Below, one piece after another: positions 33,452-44,902 of a stretch of DNA of 64,000 bases. A program made the position numbers and the translations under genes. The notes under the pieces are model-generated. The model was not told where the DNA came from. It did not search any database and worked only from the letters and a program-made list of their open reading frames with translations. The stretch comes from Pseudorasbora parva (Eukaryota; Chordata; Actinopteri; Cypriniformes; Gobionidae). Within the stretch, counting starts at the first letter, position 1, and every line of letters begins with the position of its first letter. The stretch covers positions 50,404,978-50,468,977 of the forward strand of contig NC_090177.1 of assembly GCF_024679245.1 (NCBI RefSeq). Reading direction: 5' to 3'.

Positions 33452-34060
33452 AAACAATAAGTAATGTGTGAGAAGATCATTGAATGCAAGAACATCATTG
33501 CAGCCTTAGTTGACATGCAGTTATAAGCGAATCTAAAGTTTGTCAAATTGAATTTGATTCGGTTGCATACCTTCTTGATGTGCAATTTGAAGGTAAGTGT
33601 AACAAGTTTGTGAGTGTGAGGAAGGAAGAGGACATGGGGGTCGGCTGGACGGTTGATGCTTTTCTTTATTTTCAAACTCAAAACGTAAGTAGCACACACA
33701 ACGGTGTGGATTCTAATGAACAACGATCACTTCCGGGTCGGCGCTTCCGGTAACTCAGTCTCTGGGTGTGTGTGGCATCAACTATCCGGTCTCTCTCTCT
33801 CTCTCCCGTCTCCGGTTCCACCCGTGTTTTATACCCTCTCCGCGCTCATTACTGGAACAAGAGACAGGTGTTATTAATCTGCATCCAACCCACTCACTTA
33901 CCGCTCGTCCCACGGCTCTCTCTCCCGCTGCAGACCTCGCTGAACCACGCCCCCCTTGCCACAGTAAGATTGTTGTCAATAAGTACACCCAGGTATTTAA
34001 AACCTGAGACAACTTGTAGTCTGTCCTTCTCTAGAAATACCTCAGGCTCTGCATGTCACA
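33452..34060 (-). pseudogene. LINE reverse-transcriptase remnant, unit 1 (proximal part)
   Basis: On the reverse strand 34052-33969 reads EKDRLQVVSGFKYLGVLIDN, and after removing the solo LTR 33592-33452 reads FKLHIKKVCNRIKFNLTNF and LHSMIFSHITYCLTT. This is the RT thumb/connection region of a fish LINE. Stops and the lack of a catalytic domain show a relic. The same region, uninterrupted, is at 41183-41415. Confidence 0.75.
33598..33963 (-). mobile_element. Solo LTR, 366 bp
   Basis: The insert is TGTAACAAG...TTGCCACA, flanked by GTAAG at 33593-33597 and 33964-33968 (perfect 5-bp duplication). On the reverse strand it reads TGTGGCAAGGGGGGCGTGG to TTGTTACA, with a TATA box (GGGTATAAAACACG) and AATAAAG about 55 bp before the end, so transcription runs to lower coordinates. 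Unit 2 has the empty site at about 41320-41330. It most likely formed by LTR-LTR recombination of a Gypsy-type element; the family is inferred. Confidence 0.9.
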
Positions 34061-34444
34061 ACATAGATTTATTTAAAAACCAAACAAATTGTGTTTGCTA
34101 CTTTCAGTTGAAGACAGTTGTTTTTAACCATTACGTGATCTTTAAGATTGAATTTGCCAATTGATCAGCAAGAAAAGTGTTTCCGAAGCAGCTTCCTGTG
34201 TCTTATTTCTGTGCAGAGCTGGATTTTAAAGCATAAATATGCCAAAGAGGCCATTGTACATGTAGTTGTGAAAGATAAGAAACGTGTAAAATCATGTTGG
34301 ACACATTAGGAATGATAAGCTGTTGCCCCAGTTTTTATAATTAAACATGGAGCAATCTCAGAAGAATATACATTACTTGCCAATTCTCATTGTTTGCAAA
34401 GTTTGGATTGTTGTCTTCATGTCATGGTGGTTGAGGTGGTTGAG
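34061..34444. other. Flank shared by the two satellite-LINE units
   Basis: Matches 41416-41660 (CTTCCTGTGTCTTATTTCTG, GTTGGACACATTAGGAATG, CATTACTTGCCAATTCTC) with a ~140-bp stretch near 34050-34190 absent from unit 2. Similarity ends at GTCATGGTGG on both sides, after which array 2 begins here. Confidence 0.75.
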
Positions 34445-37400
34445 TTGAGGTCATCTCTTCACAGGTGTTGGTCAACTGAAACCCTCGAAGGAGTTGGAGT
34501 CATCTCTACACAGGTGTTGGTCATCTGAAGTCCTTGCAGGAGTTGGGGTCGTCTCTTCACAGGTGTTGGTCAACTGAAGCCCTCGCAGGAGTTGGAGTCG
34601 TCTCTTCACAGGTGTTGGTCATCTGAAGTCCTTGCAGGAGTTGGGGTCATCTCTTCACAAGTGTTGGTCATCTGAAGTCCTTGCAGGAGTTGGAGTCGTC
34701 TCTTCACAGGTGTTGGTCATCTGAAGTCCTTGCAGGAGTTGGAGTCGTCTCTTCACAGGTGTTGGTCATCTGAAGTCCTTGCAGGAGTTGGAGTCATCTC
34801 TTCACAGGTGTTGGTCAACTGAAGCCCTCGCAGGAGTTGAGGTCATCTCTTCACATTTGTTGGTCATTTGAAGCCCTCGCAGGAGTTGAGGTCATCTCTT
34901 CACAGGTGTTGGTCATCTGTAACCCTCACAGGAGTTGGAGTCGTCTCTTCACAGGTGTTGGTCATCTGAAGTCCTTGCAGAAGTTGGAGTCATCTCTTGA
35001 CAGGTGTTGGTCATCTGAAGCCCTCGCAGAAGTTGGAGACGTCTCTAGACAGGTGTTGGTTATCTGAAGCCCTAGCAGAATTTGGAGTCATCTCTTGACA
35101 GGTGTTGGTCATCTGAAGCCCTCGCAGGAGTTAAGGTCATCTCTTCACAGGTGTTGGTCAACTGAAGCCCTCACAGGAGTTGAGGTCATCTCTTCACAGG
35201 TGTTGGTCATCTGAGGTCCTCGCACAAGTTGGAGTCATCTCTTCACAGGTGTTTGTCATCTGAGGTTCTCACAGGAGTTGAGGTCATCTCTTCACAGGTG
35301 TTGGTCATCTGAAGCCCTCGCAGGAGTCAAGGTCATCTCTTCACAGGTTTTGGTCATCTGAAGCCCTCGCAGGACTTGAGGTCATCTCTTCACAAGTGTT
35401 GGCCATTTGAAGCCCTCGCAGGAGTTGAGGTCATCTCTTCACATGTGTTTGTCATCTGAGGTCCTCGCACAACTTGGAGTCATCTCTTCACAGGTGTTTG
35501 TCATCTAAAGTCCTCACACAAGTTGGAGTCGTCTCTTCGCAGGTGTTTGTCATCTGAGGTCCTCAAAGGAGTTGAGGTCATCTCTTCACATGTGTTTGTC
35601 ATCTGAGGTCCTCGCAGAAGATGGAGTCGTCTCTTGACAGGTGTTGGTCATCTGAAGCCCTTGCAGAAGTTGGAGTCGTCTCTTGACAGGTGTTGGTCAT
35701 CTGAAGCCCTCGCAGGAGTTGAGGTCATCTCTTCACAGGTGTTGAGGTCATCTCTTCACAGGTGTTGGTCAACTGAAGCCCTCGCAGGAGTTGAGGTCAT
35801 CTCTTCACATGTGTTTGTCATCTGAGGTCCTCGCAGAAGTTGGAGTCGTCTCTTCACAGGTGTTGGTCATCTGAAGCCCTCGCAGAAGTTGGAGTCGTCT
35901 CTTGACAGGTGTTGGTCATCTGAAGCCCTCGCAGGAGTTGAGGTCATCTCTTCACAGGTGTTGGTCAGCTGAAGCCCTCGCAGGAGTTGAGGTCGTCTCT
36001 TCACAGGTGTTTGTCATCTGAGGTCCTCACAGGAGTTGAGGTCATCTCTTCACAGGTGTTGGTCAACTGAAGCCCTCGCAGGAGTTGAGGTCATCTCTTC
36101 ACAGGTGCTGGCCATCTGAAACCCTCGAAGGAGTTGGAGTCGTCTCTTCACAGGTGTTGGTCATCTGAAGTCCTTGCAGGAGTTGGAGTCGTCTCTTCAC
36201 AGGTGTTGGTCATCTGAAGCCCTCGCAGGAGTTGAGGTCATCTCTTCACAGGTGTTGGTCAACTGAAGCCCTCGCAGGAGTTGAGGTCATCTCTTCACAG
36301 GTGTTGGTCATTTGAAGCCCTCACAGGAGTTGAGGTCATCTCTTCACAGGTGTTTGTCATCTGAGGTCCTCACAGGAGTTGGAGTCATCTCTTGACAGGT
36401 GTTGGTCATCTGAAGCCCTCGCAGAAGTTGGAGTCGTCTCTTCGCAGGTGTTTGCCATCTGAGGTCCTCACACAAGTTGGAGTCGTCTCTTCGCAGGTGT
36501 TTGTCATCCGAGGTCCTCAAAGGAGTTGAGGTCATCTCTTCACATGTGTTTGTCATCTGAGGTCCTCGCAGAAGTTGGAGTCGTCTCTTGACAGGTGTTG
36601 GTCATCTGAAGCCCTCGCAGAAGTTGGAGTCGTCTCTTGACAGGTGTTGGTCATCTGAAGCCCTCGCAGGAGTTGAGGTCATCTCTTCACAGGTGTTAGT
36701 CAACTGAAGCCCTTGCAGGAGTTGAGGTCATCTCTTCACATGTGTTTGTCATCTGAGGTCCTCGCACAAGTTGGAGTCGTCTCTTCACAGGTGTTTGTCA
36801 TCTGAGGTCCTCACAGGAGTTGGAGTCATCTCTTGACAGGTGTTGGTCATTTGAAGCCCTCGCAGAAGTTGGAGTCATCTCTTGACAGGTGTTGGTCATC
36901 TGAAGCCCTAGCAGAAGTTGGAGTCATCTCTTGACAGGTGTTGGTCAGGTGAAGGCCTCGCAGGAGTTGAGGTCATCTCTTCACAGGTGTTGGTCATTTG
37001 AAGCCCTCGCAGGAGTTGAGGTCATCTCTTCATATGTGTTTGTCGTCTGAGGTCCTCGCACAAGTTGGAGTCGTCTCTTCACAGGTGTTTGTCATCTGAG
37101 GTCCTCACATGAGTTGAGGTCATCTCTTCACAGGTGTTGGTCAACTGAAGCCCTCGCAGGAGTTGAGGTCATCTCTTCACAGGTGTTGGTCATCTGAAGC
37201 CCTCGCAGAAGTGGAGGTCATCTCTTCACAGGTTTTGGTCATCTGAAGCCCTCGCATGAGTTGAGGTCATCTCTTCACAGGTGTTGGTCAACTGAAGCCC
37301 TTGCAGGAGTTGAGGTCATCTCTTCACAGGTGTTTGTCATCTGAGGTCCTCACAGGAGTTGGAGTCATCTCTAGACAGGTGTTGGTCATCTGAAGCCCTC

Positions 37401-38895
37401 GCAGAATTTGAAGTCCTCTCTTCGCAGGTGTTTGTCATCTGAAGCCCTCGCAGGAGTTGAGGTCATCTCTTCACAGGTGTTGGTCAACTGAAGCCCTCGC
37501 AGGAGTTGAGGTCATCTCTTCACAGGTGTTGGTCATTTGAAGCCCTCACAGGAGTTGAGGTCATCTCTTCACAGGTGTTTGACATCTGAGGTCCTCACAG
37601 GAGTAGGAGTCATCTCTTGACAGGTGTTGGTCATCTGAAGCCCTCGCAGAAGTTGGAGTCGTCTCTTCGCAGGTGTTTGTCATCTGAGGTCCTCCAAGGA
37701 GTTGAGGTCATCTCTTCACATGTGTTTGTTATCTGGGGTCCTCACAGAAGTTGGAGTCGTCTCTTCGCAGGTGTTTGTCATCTGAGGTCCTCAAAGGAGT
37801 TGAGGTCATCTCTTCACATGTTTGTCATCTGAGGTCCTCGCAGAAGTTGGAGTCGTCTCTTGACAGGTGTTGGTCATCTGAAGCCCTCGCAGGAGTTGAG
37901 GTCATCTCTTCACAGGTGTTGCTCAACTGAAGCCCTCGCAGGAGTTGAGGTCATCTCTTCACATGTGTTTGTCATCTGAGGTCCTCGCACAAGTTGGAGT
38001 CGTCTCATCACAGGTGTTTGTCATCTGAGGTCCTCACAGGAGTTGGAGTCATCTCTTGACAGGTGTTGGTCATCTGAAGGCCTTGCAGAAGTTGGAGTCA
38101 TCTCTTGACAGGTGTTGGTCATCTGAAGCCCTAGCAGAAGTTGTAGTCATCTCTTCACAGGTGTTGGTCAGCTGAAGCCCTCGCAGGAGTTGAGGTCATC
38201 TCTTCACAGGTGTTGGTCATTTGAAGCCCTCGCAGGAGTTGAGTTCATCTCTTCACATGTGTTTGTCATCTAAGGTCCTCGCACAAGTTGGAGTCGTCTC
38301 TTCACAGGTGTTTGTCATCTGAGGTCCTCACAGGAGTTGAGGTCATCTCTTCACAGGTGTTGGTCAACTGAAGCCCTTGCAGGAGTTGAGGTCATCTCTT
38401 CACAGGTGTTGGCCATCTGAAACCCTCGAAGGAGTTGGAGTCGTCTCTCTTCACAGGTGTTGGTCATCTGAAGCCCTCACAGGAGTTGGAGTCATCTCTT
38501 GACAGGTGTTGGTCCTCTGAAGCCCTCGCAGAAGTTGGAGTCATCTCTTCACAGGTGTTGGTCATCTGAAGCCCTCGCAGGAGTGGAGGTCATCTCTTCA
38601 CAGGTGTTGGTCATCTGAAGCCCTCGCAGGAGTGGAGGTCATCTCTTCACAGGTGTTGGTCAACTGAAGCCCTCGCAGGAGTTGAGGTCATCTCTTCACA
38701 TGTGTTTGTCATCTGAGGTCCTCGCACAACTTGAAGTAGTCTCTTCACAGGTGTTTGTCATCTAAAGTCCTCACAGGAGTTGGAGTTGTGTCTTGACAGG
38801 TGTTGGTCATCTGAAGCCCTAGCAGGAGTTGGAGTCGTCTCTTCACAGGTGTTGGTCATCTGAGGTCCTCGCAGGAGTTGGAATTGTCTCTTCAG
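34445..38895. repeat. 49-bp satellite, array 2 (about 91 monomers, higher-order repeats)
   Basis: Monomers GAGGTCATCTCTTCACAGGT + GTTGGTCATCTGAAGCCC + TCGCAGGAGTT repeat every 49 bp. Several variants exist, marked by CTCTTGACAGG, CACATGTGTTTG, GTCAACTGAAG, CTTCGCAGG and CGCACAAGTT. The order of variants from 36515 recurs from 37789 (1274 bp = 26 x 49), and CCTAGCAG marks recur at 36907 and 38130 (1223 bp = 25 x 49 minus 2, one copy having a 2-bp loss). A 23-bp partial monomer lies near 35720. ORFs here are frame accidents. Confidence 0.95.
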
Positions 38896-38991
38896 AGTTG
38901 TTGATCATCTGAAAGCACTGTTGGTGCTGTGTTTACAAATTGTCTCAATACAGACAGAGCCAGACCAGATTTAATTTTAAACACATGACAT
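38896..38991 (-). pseudogene. Array 2 flank, start of LINE remnant of unit 2
   Basis: GAAAGCACTGTTGGTGCTGT to ACACATGACAT matches 21502-21590 after array 1. It is cut by the 2.1 kb insertion that follows. Confidence 0.75.
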
Positions 38992-39505
38992 CCCAGTCAG
39001 CAAATTTCCTTTGGTCCAGATCCGGCCCAGATGCTGCCCAGATTAGATTGTGTTTGCTGGCCCAGATCTGGCCCACTTCTTCTTTACCACAGCTCAGCCA
39101 AAGCAGTGCTATAACTCCACCAAATGTGAGCCAAACAATACAATTTTATGTGGCCCTTATATGGAATTTTAGTATGGCTGAGTTTTGTTAAAATTTAATG
39201 GCCCTTATGTGGCCCACATGCAACTTTGCGCATTATGTAAAAGCCTTATTAACTCCATGGTAAATACAACACTCAACAACAAAAATGTATTAAATAATTT
39301 ACTTTTGACAAATGTTTAAAGTTACTCAGAAACCATTTATATTAATATAAATAATATTCAAAGAGCCTAGACTTAATTTTACACCAAATTTCAAGTGTGT
39401 ATTATGCTCAAATAGCAATGAGTTAAAGTAGAAGGGAGGGGGGAATCACAGTAACTTGCTAAAGATAACAAACAACAACTTCACAAGAGAAAAAAAGTCT
39501 CTAAT

Positions 39506-39896
39506 TGTAACAAACCGCTCTGAGACAGAAGGTAGGAGATCCAAATGCAGTATTTATTAAGAGGGTAATCCACAATCATAATCAAAAGGTCATACACAAG
39601 AAAACAGTCCAAAAAGCCAAACAGGTAATCCATGAAACAGGCAAGAAATCCAACATCCCAAGAGACATGAAACCAGGGAAAATGCTCAGAAATGCAGTGT
39701 GCACAAAACAAGACATTGCAGTGAATGACAGAGATAACCAGGCAGAAAACAGGATAATGAGACACAGGTGTAAACAGTGAATGCTAATGAGTCCGGGCAA
39801 AGGATAATGAGTAATGTAGTTTATGATAGAATGACAGTCCGGATTGGACTGCCCTCTGGTGGTGAGCACGGGCACTCACACTGGTGAATTGTGACA
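39506..39896 (-). mobile_element. Solo LTR, 391 bp (second family)
   Basis: It runs TGTAACAAACC...GTGAATTGTGACA, flanked by CTAAT (39501-39505) and CTCAT (39897-39901), a 5-bp duplication with one difference. On the reverse strand it begins TGTCACAATTCACC and ends CGGTTTGTTACA, with AATAAATACTG about 40 bp before the end as polyadenylation signal. The 94-97-codon reverse ORFs here are not real genes. Its internal sequence differs from the LTR at 33598. Confidence 0.8.
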
Positions 39897-40033
39897 CTCA
39901 TCAGTGTTGGAAGTGTGTTGCTGGGACTCGCATTGTATCAACCGACTGCACCTGCAATAAAAAGGTAATAATGTTAACACCAATATAACCTGGAAGCTAG
40001 GTCTGCATAATTATGATTAAAATAGATGTTAAA

Positions 40034-40242
40034 CTAAAGGGATAGTTCAACCAAAAATATAATTCTGTTATCATTTATTGTCACGTTTTTAAAATCAATG
40101 TAATGCATCACCAGCCAGGTTAAGATTTGAATTTATTCATCAATTTATTAATAAATAAAATAAATATAAATAAATTCTTAGGAGCAACATGAGGGCGAGT
40201 AAATAACAGAATATAAATTTTTGGGTTAACCATCGCTTTAAG
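40034..40242. mobile_element. Short MITE with AAAGGGATAGTT-type ends
   Basis: CTAAAGGGATAGTTCAACCA at the left and TTGGGTTAACCATCGCTTTAAG at the right form imperfect inverted ends, as in a common fish MITE family. Centre AT-rich, no ORF. Confidence 0.65.
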
Positions 40243-41060
40243 CTCATAGACGCGAACAAAAATAAGTCGTTCCCCTCTAAAGATCGCATGGCCACAACAC
40301 ACTGGCGTTACCAAAAGTTACTAGGCCTATGTGTCGCGACCGCAACAAAACTTAACCCGGGTGCACACTGTCAGATTTATAATAGTCCTTCACGATTGTA
40401 ACTTGTCAGGCTGTACAAACATAATCAGTGCTGTAAGCCATGTCACACTGTAAGATCAAAACTGTCATAAATGTCAGCGTTAAAATGGGCGCATGCAAGA
40501 AAACTAGTCCAGAGTTGTAAATCATCAATCAATGACTCGTTCGGTGACTGTGTGCTGCATTACACATGGGATTGAAATGGTAAATACACTCAACTGAGGC
40601 TAATTTGACACCCTCCTCAAACAAATACATAATGCTGCACAAAATAACCTTAAAAAGACTTTGAAATGCCGAAACTTCACTTACCTGAAGACCGTGACCG
40701 AAAACTCATGAGAGCAGATGAGAAAATGGTGCCGTATCAGTCAGATTCATTCCACTAATGAGATGCTACCACCTGAGGTGTGAAACCTCAGATGTCAGCT
40801 GCGCTTGATTTCAGGTGTCCTTTTTTTTCCATATATAATCCAAAGGTTTACCACAAGTCAGCCTTTCTCACTTTGTGCCATAGCTCAAACACATATGGCC
40901 CTCATGTGTACATTGTTATCTGGGCCATATACCTCAGAATGAGTTGTGAACCAAGACAACATTTCCCGCCGATTTTAAAGTTATGGCAAACAAACATGGT
41001 CACATTCTGGCCCTATATGTTCAGCCATGCCATATCTGGGCCATATGTGCCAGATAACAA

Positions 41061-41415
41061 TAAAAGTTGTATTTATTTTTTATGTGGCAATGATTAAAAT
41101 GTACGGATTTAAAACTTTCAAAGACCGTTTATATAAGGAAAGTAGTGGTTTGAGAGAAGAATTTCTTGTGATCAGGTTGTCAAACAATAAGGAATGTGTG
41201 AGAAGATCATTGAATGCAAGAACATCATTGCAGCCTTAGTTGACATTCAGTTATAAGCGAATCTAAAGTTTGTCAAATTGAATTTGATTCGGTTGCATAC
41301 CTTCTTGATGTGCAATTTGAAGGTAAGATTGTTGTCATTAAGTACACCCAGGTATTTAAAACCTGAGACAACTTGTAGTCTGTCCTTCTCTAGAAATACC
41401 TCAGGCTCTGCCTCA
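41061..41415 (-). pseudogene. LINE reverse-transcriptase remnant, unit 2
   Basis: Continuous counterpart of the split unit 1 remnant. The reverse strand reads FKYLGVLIDN or close variants from about 41400, then HIKKVCNRIKFNL and LHSMIFSHIPYCLTT, then a TGA where Trp is expected, then SSLKPLLSLYKRSLKVL. It preserves the AGGTTGTC empty site (41175-41182) and the GTAAG empty site (about 41322). Confidence 0.78.
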
Positions 41416-41790
41416 CAGCTTCCTGTGTCTTATTTCTGTGCAGAGCTGGCTTTTAAAGCACAAATATGCCAAAGCCATTGTACATGTAGTTGTGAAAGAT
41501 AAGAAACGTGTAAAATCATGTTGGACACATTAGGAATGATAAGCCGTTGCCCCACAGTTTTTTAATTAGACATGGTGTAATCTCAGAAGAATATACATTA
41601 CTTGCCAATTCTCATTGTTTACAAAGTTTGGATTGTTGTCATGGTGGTCACGCCAGGTGAAAAAAGTATATTCAAGTAGTATGTTTATACATACATTTGT
41701 ATTCCCAACATATTGAATTGCATTTTATTATATTCCTAAAAATAATAAATACATTTAGAAAATAATACATATATGCTTAATTACACTTAA
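41416..41790. other. Unit 2 flank and AT-rich spacer
   Basis: 41416-41655 matches 34190-34430. After GTCATGGTGG the homology ends and AT-rich sequence leads to the TTAA target at 41787-41790. Confidence 0.6.
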
Positions 41791-42874
41791 AGGGGGGTGA
41801 AACACTCAGTTTCAGTCAATATCTCATGTCAATCTTGAGTACCTATAGAGTAGTATTGCATCCTTCATATCTCCGAAAAGTCTTTAGTTTTATCATACAG
41901 TATTTATAAAAGAAATATAGGCTGTACCGAGTCTTTCCGTATCGTGTGGGCGGAGCTAAAGAATGACGAGCGCGCAAAGCGGTGACGTCCTCAAGCGTGG
42001 AAACAGCAACAGCAGGACGCCCGTCTCTGTGGTATGGACTGTATTTAGTGGCCTGTCAACATTTCTGTGTCTACTCGCAGTGTATGAGGACATGATTCGG
42101 TTTATGGACTATTGGATGCGACTAAACCTTAGCAGTAGCAAGCTAAACGGTTTTGCAAGTCAGACTAGTGTAACGTTATACAGAGAACAACAATGGAGTC
42201 CGTTAGCGCATTTGAATGAGGAAGCACGCGATCGTGTCGTTTACTGATGTTTACTCACGCGACGATAGCCAACAGCACAGACATTTGAAGCAGTTTAACT
42301 CACCGGCTGCTTCCAAAGCAGGACCGAACCTTTATCGCTGGGACCGCTCCGTCAGAAACACACTTCTTTGGTATGATTTGCTGAAGTCCTGTGACAGCAG
42401 TGACTGTGGAGATCCACTTTGCAACGAGACTGAAGCGATGCCTTGAAGCTTCCTGTCATTTCTGCGTTCAAATCGGTTCAAATGCAGCGCTGCCTTCCCA
42501 GAATGCTGTGCTGAAGCGTTGAAGTCGCTCGACGTCACCCATAGGAATAAAGTGGAGCGCGGCGCGCCACATAAGTCTTCACGGAGGACTGGATCTGCAC
42601 CTGAGACGGCGTGCATTTCCTCTCTCGCTCTAGTCACACGCGCGCGCACCCTACCGGGAGAAGAGCCCGTACGGCCCATACAAGGACCTTCCGCTCTATT
42701 AACGTCAAGCCGACCCATACTCGAAAAAAACTCTCCGAAACTTGTGAGAAACTGGAAGGAGTATTTTTAACACAGAAATACTCCATCAAACGTCCAACAT
42801 TACTTTTTGAAACTTTGTCTATGTTTAGGATGGGAATCCAAGTCTTTAACAGTGTAAAAAGCATTTCACCCCCC
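41791..42874. mobile_element. Kolobok-like element, copy 2
   Basis: AGGGGGGTGAAACACTCAGT and GCATTTCACCCCCC are inverted ends with TTAA at 41787-41790 and 42875-42878. About 130 bp at each end match copy 1 (31458-32647), but the interior differs and no THAP or cysteine-rich exon was seen. ORFs of 80-130 codons in it have no recognised domains. Confidence 0.7.
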
Positions 42875-44902
42875 TTAATAATGTTAATTACTAAGGGTGG
42901 TGACAACCTTAATCGACAACCTTAAAGGGTCATGAAACCCCAAAACACTTTTTTTGAGATGTAAACAGATATGTATTGGCTGCACATCATTGAAAACACT
43001 AAGGGTACTCATTAATGGTATTCATATGAGAAAATAGTTATTTTTGCATTTTTCAGAGTGATTTCTGTTTTCCGGTTTGAAAAGCTGAGTCGGAGCAACG
43101 TCACAAATGCTGACGTCAGCGTGTGCTTTCGGCCCGAGTATGGGCTGCTGGGGACATGCTGACGTCGACCGCTCCGAGCGATTCTCGATATATATTCATG
43201 ACATAAAGCTCCTTCAGTCCAATCACTGCGCTTGTATGCATACAAGATAATTTAGTTAATATGCATGAGACAGTCACTTCTGTCAGGCTCGTCTTCCATC
43301 GTTATTGTAGAGATATGGTGGGGAAGTTTTGGAAGCAGTGTGCGGAAAAGTCACGGAGGAAAGCTAGGCGTTGTGCTGATACGAAGTAACGTAAAGGGCG
43401 CTGAGCGAGCTGTAACCGGCGCCGTCTGTGGAAGCCTTTGCTACAAAGGCTCGGTAAATTAAAATTAAATTGAGGATTCGCATGCCGAACCTGCAAGCGT
43501 TGACTATCTAATTTATGTCAGGAGTGCAAAATAACCGATCTATAGGCTAATGAACAATATTTTTGATGAAATATCAACAAGAATCAAAAGCCACGTCCTC
43601 TCCGTTTTATTTGTAGTCACAGCCATGCACTAAACCGCATGTGTTCGGGCTCTTAGTGAAACAGCGTGCTGCATATTTGGACAGATATAGATTTAGCTGC
43701 CGAGTGATAGACAGCGCGGATCGTCACGGCAACCCAGCGCGGGTCGCTCTGTGCTTCAGATGCGCGGTCGAGACTAGCCTCAAACCCCTTCGCTTTTACC
43801 CCGATCTAGAATTACACATCTCTATCTCATCGCATGTTCGAGGGTGGTTCACGTTCTCTTATCACGTCGGCGCGTTGTAGATGTGAAGATGTCGGCATCT
43901 TGCCAAACAGCGTGCATATTTGGACAAATATAGTTTTATCACGTTTGCAAAATATTTCGTCATGCAGAATAACATTTATTTTCATCTCTCACAGTATTAT
44001 GCTGGTTTAAAGGGCTGAATGATTTGCGATCTCTGCAGCACGCCACTCATAGCTCTCTCATTCGCTGTACTCATCCCTTATTCAATCTCACTGTGGTAAA
44101 CTATGCCAACGTGAACCGAGAACATGTCTCAGAACCGCTGTAACTGCTGCTGTTGGTATCGCTAATCTTAATGCACATAATGACACTCCCCTATTTATGC
44201 AAACCATTCCCTCTTTCCACACAATACCATCCCACCTCTTCACAGTCGACCACTCCCCTTTTAACAAGCTTTTTCAAATCGAAGGTGTGAAAAAACACTG
44301 CTGCGGCAGTTAAATCATGCAGTTGTTAAAACGAATCGTATAAAACCGTTGTTAAATAAAACCGTTGTTAAAACGAATCGTTACACCTCTATTATTTATA
44401 TATATCTTACACCAGCTACTTTGATGAGGAGGATTTGGAGTGTGATCATGTGCTAACGCCACACTGCAACTCTGTATCTGGCCTTTCTATGCTTATTTCC
44501 TCAGACTAGATCTAGTAGTCATGTAAACATTTTAAATAATTGTAAATAAAGAACTAGCGTAACTATGCTTGAGTCTAAAAACATTCTAACACATCTCATA
44601 TGACTGAATTTGAAAAAAGTTTGTAAGACAATTTTCCAAAGACTCATCAATATTATTTTATTTTCAAAATATTGCAAATCGCGTTCTGATCGCAATACAA
44701 ATGCCTTACATCGGGGGCGAAAGCGATCAGAGCTCGATGTTTTCTGTTCGACCATCAATCCAAGATGTTTGAGGTGCTCTGATATGCTGTTAGATTTTCC
44801 AAATTTTGGAAAAATGTTGATGGAGTGGCGGTGGACACCAACTATTACCATATTTCTTTAACAACAACAGCAAAAGTCATCAGAAGCCATTGCAACATCT
44901 CC
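42875..44902. other. 2 kb unassigned, probably further non-autonomous elements
   Basis: It begins CCTTAAAGGGTCATGAAACC, a fish DNA-element type terminus with TTAA, but a matching right end was not found. ACAGCGTGCTGCATATTTGG (43661) and ACAGCGTGCATATTTGGACA (43907) are a local repeat. 44520-44860 has a reverse ORF of 110 codons without known domains. The sequence joining 44902 to 56003 is the empty site of the Harbinger element. Confidence 0.4.

Larger units (their letters stand above)
38992..41060. mobile_element. 2.1 kb insertion of unknown class in unit 2
   Basis: The borders come from comparison with 21590-21625, which lacks it. It starts CCCAGTCAGCAAATTTCC and ends near GTGCCAGATAACAATA. 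Both terminal regions contain TGGCCC/GGCCCA words (GGCCCAGATCTGGCCC, CTGGGCCATAT). About 30 bp of target differ at the right border, so the exact end is uncertain. Inside are a solo LTR and a MITE. No transposase was found. Confidence 0.6.

Noticed and set aside
33766..34164. ORF of 132 codons across the solo LTR border
   Set aside because: It spans LTR and antisense LINE remnant, so it is a chance frame.
34837..37832. ORFs of 60-76 codons with SSLHRCW- or MTNTCEEM-type repeats
   Set aside because: Translations of the 49-bp satellite; the monomer length is not a multiple of three and stops occur in every frame.
34445..38895. CRISPR-like array
   Set aside because: Repeats are head-to-tail with no unique spacers, and the window is eukaryotic.
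39481..39875. Reverse ORFs of 94-97 codons rich in hydrophobic residues
   Set aside because: They lie inside a solo LTR with clear TG...CA ends, target duplication and AATAAA.
42332..42925. ORFs of 83-128 codons in the second Kolobok-like copy
   Set aside because: Overlapping on both strands, no recognisable domain, GC-rich promoter-like DNA.
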